This document shows positions 46,892 to 56,372 of a stretch of 64,000 bases of DNA, piece by piece. The stretch is taken from NCBI RefSeq assembly GCF_016735675.1, contig NZ_JAERSG010000003.1, positions 496,001 to 560,000 of the forward strand. The letters run 5' to 3'. A program made the translations under genes and the position numbers. The DNA comes from Nocardioides baculatus. Lineage in GTDB: Bacteria; Actinomycetota; Actinomycetes; Propionibacteriales; Nocardioidaceae. The notes beneath the pieces are model-generated. The model had not been told where the DNA came from. It saw only the letters and a program-made list of their open reading frames with translations, and ran no database searches. Within the stretch, counting starts at the first letter, position 1, and each line of letters begins with the position of its first letter.

Positions 46892-47560
46892 TCAGGCTTC
46901 TTCCCGCACCCACGTCGCCACGCCCTCGTCGAGCGCGAGGACCGCGTCGGTCTGCGCCGCGGCCTCCGGGTCGTGCGTGGCCAGGACGACCGCAGCACCG
47001 CGTGCGGCCTCCTCGCGCAGGGCGGCGATCATCAGCTCCCGGTTGCCGGCGTCGAGGTCGCTCGTCGACTCGTCGGCGAGCAGCACCCGCGGGTGCAGCG
47101 CGAAGGCTCGCGCCAGAGCCACCCGCTGCTGCTGGCCGCCGGAGAGCTGGTCGACGAGGTGACGACCGAACTCCGCGAGCCCGACCCGGTCGAGCTGCTC
47201 GGCCACGCGGCCGGACGCCTCACGGGCCGGAACGCCGAGCGCGAGCAGCGGGACGAGGATGCTCTCCTCCGCCGACAGGGTGGCGCTGAGGCCGTTGCGC
47301 TGGGGCACCAGCACGACACCCGCCCGCGCCGAGTCGCCCCGGTCCCCGACGACCTGGCCGTCGACCTCCACCGTGCCGGTCACCTCGGCGACCGCCGGGC
47401 GGAGTGCGGACGCGAGCGCCCACAGGAGCGACGACTTCCCGGCCCCCGAGGGTCCGGTGACCGCCACCATCGCGCCCCCCGCCACGTGCAGGTCGAGCGG
47501 GCGTACGGCGACGAGGTCGCCGTACGACACCCCGAGTCCCCTGCCCACCAGGTCGCTCAT
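46892..47560 (-). CDS. ABC transporter ATP-binding protein (MacB/LolD-like), second ATPase
   Basis: A 222-residue ATPase: GPSGAGKSSLLWALAS, signature LSGGQQQRVALARAFALHP, VLLADESTSDLDAG and switch LATHDPEAA. The Walker B region has ADES instead of DEP but keeps the catalytic Glu. Together with the next ATPase it should form a heterodimer driving the large FtsX-type permease. ATGA overlap with the upstream gene. Function likely extracytoplasmic (efflux, lipoprotein or cell-envelope signalling); the substrate is unknown. Confidence 0.88.
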   Translation of the reverse strand: MSDLVGRGLGVSYGDLVAVRPLDLHVAGGAMVAVTGPSGAGKSSLLWALASALRPAVAEVTGTVEVDGQVVGDRGDSARAGVVLVPQRNGLSATLSAEESILVPLLALGVPAREASGRVAEQLDRVGLAEFGRHLVDQLSGGQQQRVALARAFALHPRVLLADESTSDLDAGNRELMIAALREEAARGAAVVLATHDPEAAAQTDAVLALDEGVATWVREEA

Positions 47561-48399
47561 GCCTGGCCCTCCTCGCCGTGCTGGGCCCGCAGCTCGAAGT
47601 GGTCGTCGACCTCGTGGATCCGTACGAGCGTGCCGGGCGGCAGCTTGTCGCGCACCTGGCCGAGCAGCGGCAGGAAGCCGTCTGCGGTGACGACGGCGTA
47701 CTCCTCGCCACTGCGGCCCTCGCCGCCGATCCGGCCGTCGCGGATCGTGACGGTGCGGGGCAGCACGCGGGCGACGTCCGGATCGTGGGTGACGAGCACG
47801 ACGGTGGTCCCGTAGGTCGCGTTGACGTGGGCGAGCGCGTCGAGCACCTGGTCTCGCGCCGCATGGTCGAGCTGGCTGGTCGGCTCGTCGCACAGCAGCA
47901 GCCCCGGGCGGGTCGAGACGGCGACCGCGACGGCCGCGAGCTGGAGGCCACCGGGCGTGAGCCGGTCCAGGGGCTCGTCGGCGTGCTCCGCGAGCCCGAG
48001 GTCCGCGAGCACCTCTGCCGGGTCCGCGAGGTCGCGGCCCTCGCGGCGGGCCCGGTGCTGGGCGAAGCGGACGTTGTCGGCGGGAGTGGCCTGCGGGAGC
48101 AGGTTGCGTGCCGCCCCCTGGAGCATGAGGCCGACGTCGGTGGCGCGCAGCCGGTCGAGGTCACGCGACGCTGCCGTGGACAGCTCGTGCTCGCCGACGA
48201 ACACCTTGCCTGCGCTGGGCCGGAAGATCCCCGCCAGCAGGCTCATGAGCGTCGACTTCCCCGACCCCGACGGCCCGAGCAGGCCCACCATCTCCCCCGC
48301 CGCGACGGTGAGGTCGACCCCCGACAGCGCCGCGACGTCATGTCCCTCGGCGTGGTAGATGTGCACCAGGCCGCGGGTGCGGATCGCGAGTCCGTGCAT
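47557..48399 (-). CDS. ABC transporter ATP-binding protein with degenerate signature motif
   Basis: A 280-residue ATPase. Walker A GPSGSGKSTLMSLLAG and Walker B LLLCDEPTSQLDHAAR with switch VTHDPDVAR are intact, but the signature LSGGQ reads LTPGGLQ. A C-terminal extension of ~50 residues (YAVVTADGFLPLLGQVRDKL onwards) is not part of the ATPase core and may be regulatory. In heterodimeric ABC pairs one site often degenerates, which fits the second ATPase beside it. The start overlaps the permease stop by one base (TGATG). Confidence 0.87.
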   Translation of the reverse strand: MHGLAIRTRGLVHIYHAEGHDVAALSGVDLTVAAGEMVGLLGPSGSGKSTLMSLLAGIFRPSAGKVFVGEHELSTAASRDLDRLRATDVGLMLQGAARNLLPQATPADNVRFAQHRARREGRDLADPAEVLADLGLAEHADEPLDRLTPGGLQLAAVAVAVSTRPGLLLCDEPTSQLDHAARDQVLDALAHVNATYGTTVVLVTHDPDVARVLPRTVTIRDGRIGGEGRSGEEYAVVTADGFLPLLGQVRDKLPPGTLVRIHEVDDHFELRAQHGEEGQA

Positions 48400-51300
48400 C
48401 AGCCGCCCTCCCTCACGCGCTCGACGTGGGCCCGGCGGGCAACTGCCAGGCCTGCCAGCGCCGCGGTCGACGGCAGCACGAGGAGGCTGACGGCGGCCAC
48501 GGCGAGGACGGCCGGCCACGACGTGGCGAGGTCCACGACCGGTACGCCCGGTGGTGCCGGCAGCAGGGTCACGTCGGGCATGGCCACCTCCGCACCCAGC
48601 AGCCCGGCGACCACGCCACCGACCAGGGCGACCAGCACCGGCGGCAGCTGGGCCCACACCGCGAGCCTGCGGGTCGTGCGGCGCGCGACACCGTTGAGCC
48701 GCAGCACCGCCAGGTCGCGGGCACGGGCCCGCCACCCGATCACCGCGAGCACGAGCAGGACGAGCAGGGCCAGGAGGCCCACCGCCGGCGCGACCGCCGC
48801 GCCGAGCGCCAGGCTCCACCGGGCGACGGTGTCGTCGTAGGTCCGGCGGACGTCGGTGAAGCGGCGCGCCTCGGTGACCGCGATCCCCTCGTCGCCCAGT
48901 GCCGCCCGCACCGCGGACTCCAGCTCGTCGTCGTCCTCGAGCCAGACCTCGAGGTGGGAGTCGGGGGTGATCGCCGCGCCACGGGTGAGCGAGTCGAGGT
49001 CCACCAGGGCGGTGTCGTCGGGCATGGACGGCACGAGCAGGAGGTCACCGGCGTCCTCGGCGAGGCGGTCGTCCCCGTCGGGCCCGGTCACGGCGAGTGG
49101 CTCGTCGGAGGGGTCGTAGCGACCCGACGACAGCAGCGCCGGCACCAGGCCCGGGACCCACGCGGACGTCATGTCGGCGGGATAGCTGCCGCCGAGGCTC
49201 AGGGTCACCCGCAGCACCCCGTCACCGCTGCCGTCCGCCTGCATCACGGCGTCCTCGTTGGACGTGATGTTCCAGTCCGCCCCGGTGGCGCCCCAGTCGA
49301 CGGCCCGCCCGTCGACACTCAGGCCGGACAGCTCGAGGTCGCCCGCGACGCTGACCCCTTGCGAGGTGCTCACGCGCAGCCCCACCAGGCGGCACCCGGT
49401 GGCGCACGCGGTCGCCGAGCCGGTCAACGTCCGGGACCGGCCGGGGGACGGAAGGGACCCGAGTGCGACCGAGCGCCGGATGCCGGTGGACGAGGTGACG
49501 AGCAGCCCGAGGTTCACCTCGAGCTCGGTCCCGAAGATGTCGCTCACCCTGAACCCGTCGACGCTGCTGACCCGGACCGACACCTCCGTGCCGGAGATGA
49601 CCACCGGCTCACGGTCCGGCGGGGCGAGCGCGCGCCACTGGTCGGCCGTGGGCCCGCCACGCGGGAAGAACGCGACACGCCGGAACGACCTCGGCTCGAC
49701 CGCGAGGGTGTCGCGCGAGACCAGCACCGGCGCCGCCCGCCGTCCGGTGTCGTCGGCCTCGCCCAGGGCCGACCGGAGCCCGTCGAGGTCGCCGCTCGTG
49801 ACGCGGAGCACCACCGGCGCCCCTGCCTCGTGCTGGGCGGCAGTGGTGCGGACGCGCTGGCCGATGGCGAGCGCGTCCATGGCGAAGACCGCCAGGGCGC
49901 ACGCGACGACCACCACGACGATGGACGTGCGTGCCTCGGGTCGTCGGCCGGTCTCGAGCAGGCTGGACCCGGAGATGAACCGCCCGCGCGCCAGGAGGGT
50001 GCGACCGAGCCCCCGGCAGACGGGGCCGACCACGTGGGCGAGGACGAGACCGGTCAGCAGGGCCAGCAGCGCCGGGCCGGCCAGTGCGAGCGGCCCCTGC
50101 AGGCTGCCGGTGGCGAAGGCGGCCACCCCGGTGCCGACGCCCGCCAGCACGAACGCCTCGACCGGGCCCAGTGCCCAGCGGACCGGCGGGACGGGGCCGC
50201 TGCGCACGACGTCGTGCAACGGTTCGCGCGCCGTGCGGACCGCCGCGGAGACCGCCGTCAGCACGATCGCCGCCACGGCGACCAGCAGTGCCGTCGTGAA
50301 GCCCGGCCCGGTCTCGAAGGGCCACCTGCCGGGCAGCAGGCGCTTGGCGAGCGCCCCGCCGGCGATCGCCACCAGCGCCCCGGGCACCACCCCCGCCAGG
50401 AGCGCGGGCAGGAGCTCCAGCAGGAGGAGCGACGCCGCACCGGCCGGGCCGCGCCCGCGCAGACGTGCGACCGCCACCTCCCCGCGCCGCGCCGACGTCG
50501 CCGCGGTCAGCACCAGCCACAGCACGAAGAGGGCGAGGACGGCGAGTGGTGCAAGCAGCAGCGGAACGATGCGGTGGCCCAGTGCCACCTGTGCCCGCAG
50601 GCTCTCGGCGAGCTCGTCGACGCCCGTGCGCAGCTGGACGTCGTCGCGCCCCAGCTCCAGGCCGTCAGCCACCGACTGGACGCCGTCCGCCAGCTCCAGC
50701 ACCTCGTCGACGTCGGCCGTCGCGGTCAGCACGGGCGCTCCGGCCTGCGAGGTCTCCCCCGTCAGCAGCGGCGCGTCGGTGAAGGTCTCCTCGACCGTCA
50801 GCCAGGCGTCGTGGCTGGCCGACGGGTCGAGCCCACCGACCACGGCGGAGTAGCCCGTGATGCGCTCGCCCTGCCACCAGCCGTCCTCCACGGGCGCGTA
50901 GATCCCCACCACCTCCAGGCGCACGGTGGTGTCGTCGACGGCGTTGCCCACCTCCTGCACCGATCCCGGCCGCAGGTCGAAGTTGTCGGCGTCGTCCTGG
51001 CTGACGACCACCTGGCCCGCAGCACCAGGACATGCGCCGACGAGCACGCGCACGTGGTCGCACGAGCCGTCGCGCCACACGAGCTGGCCGGCCGGCGGGT
51101 TGTCCCCGGTCGCGGGCGTGACGAACGCCGTACGACCCAGCACGACGGCGCCGGTGTGGGCCTCGACCTCGTCGGGGAACAGGTCCTCGAGCTCGCGCGG
51201 GTCGCGCGAGTCGAGCGAACCGCCGGGATACAGGCTGCTCTCCGAGACCAGGACGACCGCCGCTTCGTCGGGGGCCGCGTCGGCGAGGAGGGTGTCGACC

Positions 51301-51473
51301 AGCGCCTGCTGCATGGCGCGGTCGTAGACCGGGGCGAACGCGGTGCAGGCCGTGATCAGCACGGAGATCGCGACCAGCGCGACGGCCTGGCCCCGTCGGT
51401 GGCCCCACGCCGAGCTCCAGGCATGGCGCACGGGCGACCAGGCGTGCGCTCGCGCGGAACGCCTCCCCCTCAT
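48399..51473 (-). CDS. Large FtsX-family ABC permease
   Basis: A 1024-residue membrane protein: one N-terminal segment (GQAVALVAISVLITACTAFA), a ~230-residue outside domain, a cluster of membrane segments between ~290 and 500, a second outside domain, and three C-terminal segments (PAVGLLALLVLLVLAVIGWR and following). This is two fused FtsX/MacB halves. The ATG at 51473 follows AGGA at seven bases; TATCCT (51510-51505) is a plausible -10. It is divergent from the glycan locus. Role unknown, perhaps transport of lipids, lipoproteins or peptides. Confidence 0.85.
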   Translation of the reverse strand: MRGRRSARAHAWSPVRHAWSSAWGHRRGQAVALVAISVLITACTAFAPVYDRAMQQALVDTLLADAAPDEAAVVLVSESSLYPGGSLDSRDPRELEDLFPDEVEAHTGAVVLGRTAFVTPATGDNPPAGQLVWRDGSCDHVRVLVGACPGAAGQVVVSQDDADNFDLRPGSVQEVGNAVDDTTVRLEVVGIYAPVEDGWWQGERITGYSAVVGGLDPSASHDAWLTVEETFTDAPLLTGETSQAGAPVLTATADVDEVLELADGVQSVADGLELGRDDVQLRTGVDELAESLRAQVALGHRIVPLLLAPLAVLALFVLWLVLTAATSARRGEVAVARLRGRGPAGAASLLLLELLPALLAGVVPGALVAIAGGALAKRLLPGRWPFETGPGFTTALLVAVAAIVLTAVSAAVRTAREPLHDVVRSGPVPPVRWALGPVEAFVLAGVGTGVAAFATGSLQGPLALAGPALLALLTGLVLAHVVGPVCRGLGRTLLARGRFISGSSLLETGRRPEARTSIVVVVVACALAVFAMDALAIGQRVRTTAAQHEAGAPVVLRVTSGDLDGLRSALGEADDTGRRAAPVLVSRDTLAVEPRSFRRVAFFPRGGPTADQWRALAPPDREPVVISGTEVSVRVSSVDGFRVSDIFGTELEVNLGLLVTSSTGIRRSVALGSLPSPGRSRTLTGSATACATGCRLVGLRVSTSQGVSVAGDLELSGLSVDGRAVDWGATGADWNITSNEDAVMQADGSGDGVLRVTLSLGGSYPADMTSAWVPGLVPALLSSGRYDPSDEPLAVTGPDGDDRLAEDAGDLLLVPSMPDDTALVDLDSLTRGAAITPDSHLEVWLEDDDELESAVRAALGDEGIAVTEARRFTDVRRTYDDTVARWSLALGAAVAPAVGLLALLVLLVLAVIGWRARARDLAVLRLNGVARRTTRRLAVWAQLPPVLVALVGGVVAGLLGAEVAMPDVTLLPAPPGVPVVDLATSWPAVLAVAAVSLLVLPSTAALAGLAVARRAHVERVREGG

Positions 51474-51576
51474 GGTCACGTCCTGTCGTCGTGCGGTGAA
51501 CCGGAGGATATCGGCTCGCACCCCCGTGCGGGTGGGGCGGGAGGACCGGCCTTCCCCCCGGCAGGCGAGGTGACCA

Positions 51577-51582
51577 TATGCT
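51577..51582 (+). promoter_or_regulatory. -10 element for the glycan locus, covering an apparent ATG
   Basis: TATGCT lies seven bases before the GTG at 51590, the leaderless spacing seen elsewhere here. The in-frame ATG at 51578 sits inside this hexamer and so is unlikely to be translated. Confidence 0.55.
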
Positions 51583-51589
51583 CGCTCGG

Positions 51590-52528
51590 GTGACCGTCCC
51601 GACCGACTTCTCGTACTCCGTCGTGATCCCGGTCTACAACAGCCAGGACGTCGTCGGCTCGACGGTCGAGCGCGTCGTCGAGGTCTTCGAGACCGCCGGC
51701 CTGCGCTACCAGGTGGTGCTCGTCAACGACGGCAGCCGGGACGGCAGCTGGGACGTGATCGCCGACCTCGCGCGCCGCTCCCCCCACGTCGTGGCGCTCG
51801 ACCTGCTGCGCAACTACGGCCAGCACCACGCCAACCTCGCCGGCCTGCGCGAGTCCACCGGCGACTACGTGATCACCATGGACGACGACCTCCAGAACCC
51901 GCCCGACCAGGTGCTCCTGCTCATCGGCAAGGCGATGGAGGGCCACGACCTCGTCTTCGGCCGGTTCGAGAGCAAGCAGGCCAGCGGCCACCGGCGGCTC
52001 GGCAGCAGGGTGATCAGCCTCATCAACCGGCGCGTGTTCGAGCAGCCGCGGGGGCTTGCCGTCTCCAACTTCCGGATCCTGCGCCGCGACGTGGTCGAGC
52101 GGATCTGCGGCTCCCGCACGGCCCACCCCTACATCACCGGTCAGGCGCTGATGTCCGCCCACAGCCCGGCCGACGTCCTGGTCCGCCACGACCCCCGGGA
52201 GATCGGCACGAGCAACTACGGCCTGCGCCGGATCACCTCGCTGGTCCTGACGATCCTGTTCAGCTACTCTGTCTTCCCGCTGCGTGCGGCCGCGGCCCTC
52301 GGCTTCGGGGTGGCGGCGATCAGCTTCCTGCTGGGCGGCTTCTACCTGGTCCGGTCGTTCTTCGTGGACAGCGCCGTTCCCGGCTGGACGACGATCGCCG
52401 TGCTGCTGGCCGTGCTCAACGGCGTGGTGATCATGCTGCTGTCGATGCTGGGCGAGTACGTCGTCCGCACCCTCAACGCGGTCAGCGCGGTCACCACCTA
52501 CCACGTCTCCGAGCGGGTCTCGAGTTGA
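51590..52528 (+). CDS. Family 2 glycosyltransferase, polyprenyl-phosphate type
   Basis: A 312-residue GT2 enzyme with GT-A domain (FSYSVVIPVYNSQDVVGSTV, nucleotide-sugar site LVNDGSRDGS, DXD in MDDDLQNPPDQ) and two C-terminal membrane segments (AAAALGFGVAAISFLLGGFY and IAVLLAVLNGVVIMLLSML). This is the ArnC/dolichol-phosphate sugar synthase layout, which loads a sugar onto undecaprenyl phosphate at the membrane. The product could feed the GT-C protein at 56369-57895. GTG 51590 is preferred over ATG 51578. It is followed by an overlapping sulfotransferase. Confidence 0.92.
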   Translation: MTVPTDFSYSVVIPVYNSQDVVGSTVERVVEVFETAGLRYQVVLVNDGSRDGSWDVIADLARRSPHVVALDLLRNYGQHHANLAGLRESTGDYVITMDDDLQNPPDQVLLLIGKAMEGHDLVFGRFESKQASGHRRLGSRVISLINRRVFEQPRGLAVSNFRILRRDVVERICGSRTAHPYITGQALMSAHSPADVLVRHDPREIGTSNYGLRRITSLVLTILFSYSVFPLRAAAALGFGVAAISFLLGGFYLVRSFFVDSAVPGWTTIAVLLAVLNGVVIMLLSMLGEYVVRTLNAVSAVTTYHVSERVSS

Positions 52529-53289
52529 GCGGGATGACGGCAGTGACCCACCCGGCGCGGCACGTGCTGCTGGTGGGCGCCCAGCGGTGCGGGACGACGT
52601 ACCTCGGCGCTGCCCTCGACGCGCACCCCCAGATCACCCTGGCCCAGCCGTCGCGCCCGGAGCCCAAGGTGTGGTGCGACGCGGACCTCGCCGCACGGGG
52701 CCACGAGTGGTACGACGCGACGTGGTTCGCCCACGCGACCGACGAGCTGCTCCTCCTCGACAAGAGCACCAGCTACCTGGAGGACCCCGACGCACCCGGT
52801 CGGGCAGCCACCGCGCTGGGCGCGCCTTCCGTCGTGGTGGTGCTTCGCGACCCGGTGCAGCGCGCGGTCAGCAACTGGCGGTTCAGCACCGACCACGGTC
52901 TCGAGACGCGCGACCTCGAGGTGGCGCTGCGTGCCGACCTGGACGAGGAGCAGCCCTGGGACCGCGCCACGTCTTCCGTGTCGCCCTTCGCCTACCTGCG
53001 CCGCGGTCGGTACGCCGACCACCTGCCGTCGTGGACGTCCCAGTTCCCCGACGCGACCCACGTGGTGTTCCTCGAGGAGCTGCTGGCCGACGCGGACGTG
53101 CTCACCGACCTGGTGGGTGCGCTCGGCGCCGCACCGGCCCTGACGTCGGTGCCGGCGGGACGACCCGTCAACCAGAGTTCAGCCGGAAGCCCTGTATTGG
53201 GCACGGAGCTGAGGGGAACTCTGGACACGTACTTCGCAGCGAGCAACGCCGCGCTGGCCGACATGCTTGGAAGGAAGGTGCCGTGGTGA
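52525..53289 (+). CDS. Sulfotransferase (PAPS-dependent)
   Basis: A 254-residue sulfotransferase: 5'-phosphosulfate loop QRCGTTYL (VLLVGAQRCGTTYLGAALDA), and the 3'-phosphate motif RDPVQRAVSNWRFS. It transfers sulfate from PAPS to a sugar or lipid-linked acceptor, presumably the glycan made by this locus. The start is either TTG 52525 (overlapping the GT2 stop, TTGA) or ATG 52534; neither has a clear ribosome site. The gene overlaps the aminotransferase by four bases. Confidence 0.88.
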   Translation: MSGMTAVTHPARHVLLVGAQRCGTTYLGAALDAHPQITLAQPSRPEPKVWCDADLAARGHEWYDATWFAHATDELLLLDKSTSYLEDPDAPGRAATALGAPSVVVVLRDPVQRAVSNWRFSTDHGLETRDLEVALRADLDEEQPWDRATSSVSPFAYLRRGRYADHLPSWTSQFPDATHVVFLEELLADADVLTDLVGALGAAPALTSVPAGRPVNQSSAGSPVLGTELRGTLDTYFAASNAALADMLGRKVPW

Positions 53290-54449
53290 GCGAGCTCCCC
53301 GACGTCGTGTTCAACCTCCCCTCGATGGAGGGGCGCGAGCTCGACTACGTCCAGGACGCCGCGCGCGGCGGGCACCTCGCCTCCGGCGGGGAGTTCACCC
53401 GTCGCGCCGCCGAGCTGCTCCGGGACGAGACCGGCGCTGCCGAGGTGCTGATGACGACCTCGTGCACCACCGCGCTCGAGCTGTCGGCGATGCTGCTCGA
53501 CCTCCAGGACGGCGACACCGTGATCGTGCCGTCGTTCACCTTCACCAGCACCGGCCTGGCGTTCGCGCGCCAGGGCGCCGGCCTCGTGTTCTGCGACATC
53601 GAGCCCGTCACGCTCGGCCTCGACCCGGCGCACCTCGAGACGCTCCTCGACGAGCACGTGCGCGCGGTCGTGATCGTGCACTACGCCGGCATCGCCTGCG
53701 ACGTCGACGGCATCCGGGCCGTGCTCGCGAAGTGGCCCGAGGTCCGGCTCGTCGAGGACAACGCGCACGGCCTCTTCGGCACGTGGCGCGACCAGCCCCT
53801 CGGCAGCCTCGGCCGCTACGCCACGCTGAGCTTCCACGAGACGAAGAACTTCGTGTGCGGCGAGGGTGGCGCGCTCGTGCTCAACGACCCCGACGACGTC
53901 GAGCGCGCGCGGGTGCTCTACGACAAGGGCACCAACCGGCACGCCTTCATGCTCGGCCAGGTCGACAAGTACACCTGGAAGGACACCGGTTCCTCCTTCG
54001 GCCTCTCCGACGTGCTGGCGGCCTACCTCCTCGCCCAGCTCGAGATGCGGGACGTCATCCAGGCCAAGCGCCGGGCGGTCGTCGAGCACTACACCAGCGC
54101 CCTGACGCCGTACGCCGACGAGCTCGGCTTCGAGCTGATGCGCGTGCCGCCGGAGCGCACGTCGGCGCACCACATGTTCTACGTGCTGCTGCCCGACCGC
54201 GACCGGCGCAACGACGTGCTCGAGCTGATGCGCAAGTCCGGCGTGCAGGCGACCTTCCACTACCAGCCCCTCGACGCCTCCGACGCCGGCCGGACCTTCG
54301 CGGCCCGCCGGACGGAGTGCCCGGTGTCCCGCGACATCGCCGACCGGCTGCTGCGGCTGCCGTTCTGGAACAACCTCACCCGCTCCGACCTCGACCGGGT
54401 GACGACGTCGTTCGTCGAGGCGACCACGGAGACGCTCGAGAGCCGGTGA
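53286..54449 (+). CDS. DegT/DnrJ/EryC1 sugar aminotransferase (WecE-like)
   Basis: A 387-residue PLP enzyme: PLP lysine K187 in SFHETKNFVCGEGGALV, LVEDNAHGLFGT for the pyridine-binding Asp, TTSCTTALELSAMLL and a C-terminal VQATFHYQPLDAS typical of WecE (RffA), which makes dTDP-4-amino-4,6-dideoxygalactose. The GTG at 53286 overlaps the sulfotransferase stop and lies seven bases after GGAAGGAAGG; a GTG one codon earlier is less well spaced. It supplies an amino sugar for the surface glycan. Confidence 0.92.
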   Translation: MSELPDVVFNLPSMEGRELDYVQDAARGGHLASGGEFTRRAAELLRDETGAAEVLMTTSCTTALELSAMLLDLQDGDTVIVPSFTFTSTGLAFARQGAGLVFCDIEPVTLGLDPAHLETLLDEHVRAVVIVHYAGIACDVDGIRAVLAKWPEVRLVEDNAHGLFGTWRDQPLGSLGRYATLSFHETKNFVCGEGGALVLNDPDDVERARVLYDKGTNRHAFMLGQVDKYTWKDTGSSFGLSDVLAAYLLAQLEMRDVIQAKRRAVVEHYTSALTPYADELGFELMRVPPERTSAHHMFYVLLPDRDRRNDVLELMRKSGVQATFHYQPLDASDAGRTFAARRTECPVSRDIADRLLRLPFWNNLTRSDLDRVTTSFVEATTETLESR

Positions 54450-55168
54450 CGTCCGCACCCCGGCAGCCGGGCTCCTCCTCGCTGCGCACGCAGGGCTACT
54501 GGTGGCACCGGGCGCGCGCCGACCTGCTGGGCGCGGTGATGCAGCCGCACCTCGGTACACCGCGGCGCACCCTCGACGTCGGCAGCGCTGACGCGCCGAG
54601 CGTCGGCTGGCTGCGCGGCGAGCAGCAGCACGTCAGCCTCGACCTCCTGCCCGAGGGGCTGGTGCCCGGTCAGGGCGTGTGCGGGTCGGCGACCGAGCTG
54701 CCCTTCGCCGACGCGACCTTCGACGTGGTGTCGGCCTTCGACGTCGTCGAGCACTGCGCCGACGACGCGCGCGCGGTCGCCGAGCTCGCCCGGGTGCTGA
54801 CGCCCGGTGGCCGGATGCTGCTGTCCGTGCCGGCCTACCAGTGGGCGTGGAGCGACCACGACGTCCAGGCCGGCCACCACCGGCGCTACACGCGCCCCGG
54901 GCTGGTCCGGCTGGTCGAGGGCGGCGGGATGCACGTCGTGCGGGCGTCGTACGCCTTCACGGGGGTGTTCCCGCTCTTCGTCGCCGAGCGCGCACGCCGT
55001 CGCCTCTCTCCCCCGCCGCCGGGCGACACCCGGCTCCCGCAGGTCTCCGACCGTGCCGACCGGGCGCTGATGGCCCTGTGCCGCGCCGACGCGCGGGTGC
55101 TCCGCCGCCGCGACCTGCCCTACGGCTCGTCGGTGCTGCTCGTGGCGGTCAAGCCCGACCGAGCCTGA
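54446..55168 (+). CDS. SAM-dependent methyltransferase
   Basis: A 240-residue class I methyltransferase: motif I LDVGSADAPSVGWL, motif for SAM ribose LDLLPEGLVPG, ELPFADATFDVVSAFDVVEH and LARVLTPGGRMLLSVPAYQW (Methyltransf_11 type). The acceptor may be a sugar of this locus. The GTG start overlaps the aminotransferase stop (GTGA). It ends the plus-strand unit and overlaps the convergent flippase gene by 20 bases. Confidence 0.9.
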   Translation: MTSAPRQPGSSSLRTQGYWWHRARADLLGAVMQPHLGTPRRTLDVGSADAPSVGWLRGEQQHVSLDLLPEGLVPGQGVCGSATELPFADATFDVVSAFDVVEHCADDARAVAELARVLTPGGRMLLSVPAYQWAWSDHDVQAGHHRRYTRPGLVRLVEGGGMHVVRASYAFTGVFPLFVAERARRRLSPPPPGDTRLPQVSDRADRALMALCRADARVLRRRDLPYGSSVLLVAVKPDRA

Positions 55169-56372
55169 GGGACCGGCGCGCCACGACTGCCAGCGCGAGG
55201 GTGGCGACGACCTCGGTGACGAGGAAGACGCACGCCGTCCGCGGCACCGGTGCCGACCCGGCGAGGACGACGCAAGCCACCGCACCAGCGACGACCGCCA
55301 CCCCCCAGGCGCCCGCGACCCGGAGCGGGCGGTCACCGGCGAGGGCGGCCACCATCACGACCACGTTGGCGACCGCGAGGGTGCACCCGGCCGCGATGAC
55401 GGCCGCGACCCCGGCGCCGAGGTCGACGGTGCTGCCGAAGACGAGGCGCAGCAGCCACGGTCCGAGCAGCCAGCCGAACAGGCCGGCCAGGGGAACCGCG
55501 ACGACCGTGAGGGCGGCCAGTCCCCGCGCCAGCGACCGCAGCCGGTCCACGGCACCGGCGACGACGTACGTCGTGACCCGCTCGGTCAGCTGCGGCAGCA
55601 TGCCGAGGGCGACCATGTAGGGCGCCCGGAAGAGGGCGAGCGCGGCGAACATCGCGGTCACCTCGACCGGGGACCCACCCAGCAGCGCGAGCAGGACCGC
55701 TCCACCGGTGAGCACGCCCTGGGCGACGACCTGCCCGCTCGCGGCTCCGCCGAGGAACGCGAAGGCACCGTCGCCGGTGTCGTCCCCGGTGTCGTCGCTG
55801 CAGCGGCCGAACGCCCATGCCGACGGCCACAGGGCCACCAGCCCGCCGGCGACGAGGGCCACCCCGTGCACCACCGGGTCCTCGACGCCGGCCAGCAGGA
55901 GGCCCGCCACGAGGACGCACCTCAGCGCGTTCTCGGCGACGAGGCTCCAGGCGACGGCACCGAAGCGGCCGCGCCCGGCGAGACCGCCGCGCATGACGCC
56001 GACCGCCGCCGACGCCAGCGTGACGGCGACGACCAGCACCGGGAACCATGCGTCGTCACGCTGGAAGAGCCGGTCGCGCAGCAGCCAGGCGACCACGCCC
56101 AGGGCGAGCCCCACCCCCACCACGACACCGGCCACGCGGGGCGCGGCCCGTCGGACGGCGGCCTCGTGGCCGGCGACCGTGCTGCGGGTGATCCAGTGCT
56201 GGAGCGGGAAGGTGAGCGCCGCCGCCGCGAAGGTCCACTGGGTCCAGAGCACGGAGACCGGGGCGGCCACCTCCGCGCCGAGGCCGCGGGTGAGCAGGGC
56301 GAAGAGGACGTAGGCGAGCAGCCCGGTGACGACGGATCCGGCGGCGAGCGCCGCCGGTGCCCGACGGGTCAT
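55149..56372 (-). CDS. Polysaccharide flippase (MOP superfamily, Wzx-like)
   Basis: A 407-residue protein with about 11-12 membrane segments, starting RAPAALAAGSVVTGLLAYVL and containing VMRGGLAGRGRFGAVAW and FRAPYMVALGMLPQL, features of the MATE/Wzx flippases that move lipid-linked glycans across the membrane. It is shorter than many relatives. Start overlaps the stop of the GT-C gene (ATGA). Its partner genes for the glycan lie on the other strand. Confidence 0.75.
   Translation of the reverse strand: MTRRAPAALAAGSVVTGLLAYVLFALLTRGLGAEVAAPVSVLWTQWTFAAAALTFPLQHWITRSTVAGHEAAVRRAAPRVAGVVVGVGLALGVVAWLLRDRLFQRDDAWFPVLVVAVTLASAAVGVMRGGLAGRGRFGAVAWSLVAENALRCVLVAGLLLAGVEDPVVHGVALVAGGLVALWPSAWAFGRCSDDTGDDTGDGAFAFLGGAASGQVVAQGVLTGGAVLLALLGGSPVEVTAMFAALALFRAPYMVALGMLPQLTERVTTYVVAGAVDRLRSLARGLAALTVVAVPLAGLFGWLLGPWLLRLVFGSTVDLGAGVAAVIAAGCTLAVANVVVMVAALAGDRPLRVAGAWGVAVVAGAVACVVLAGSAPVPRTACVFLVTEVVATLALAVVARRSLRLGRA

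Noticed and set aside
51578..51580. ATG as start of the GT2 gene
   Set aside because: It lies inside a -10 element, and GTG 51590 has the leaderless spacing and gives the conserved N-terminus.
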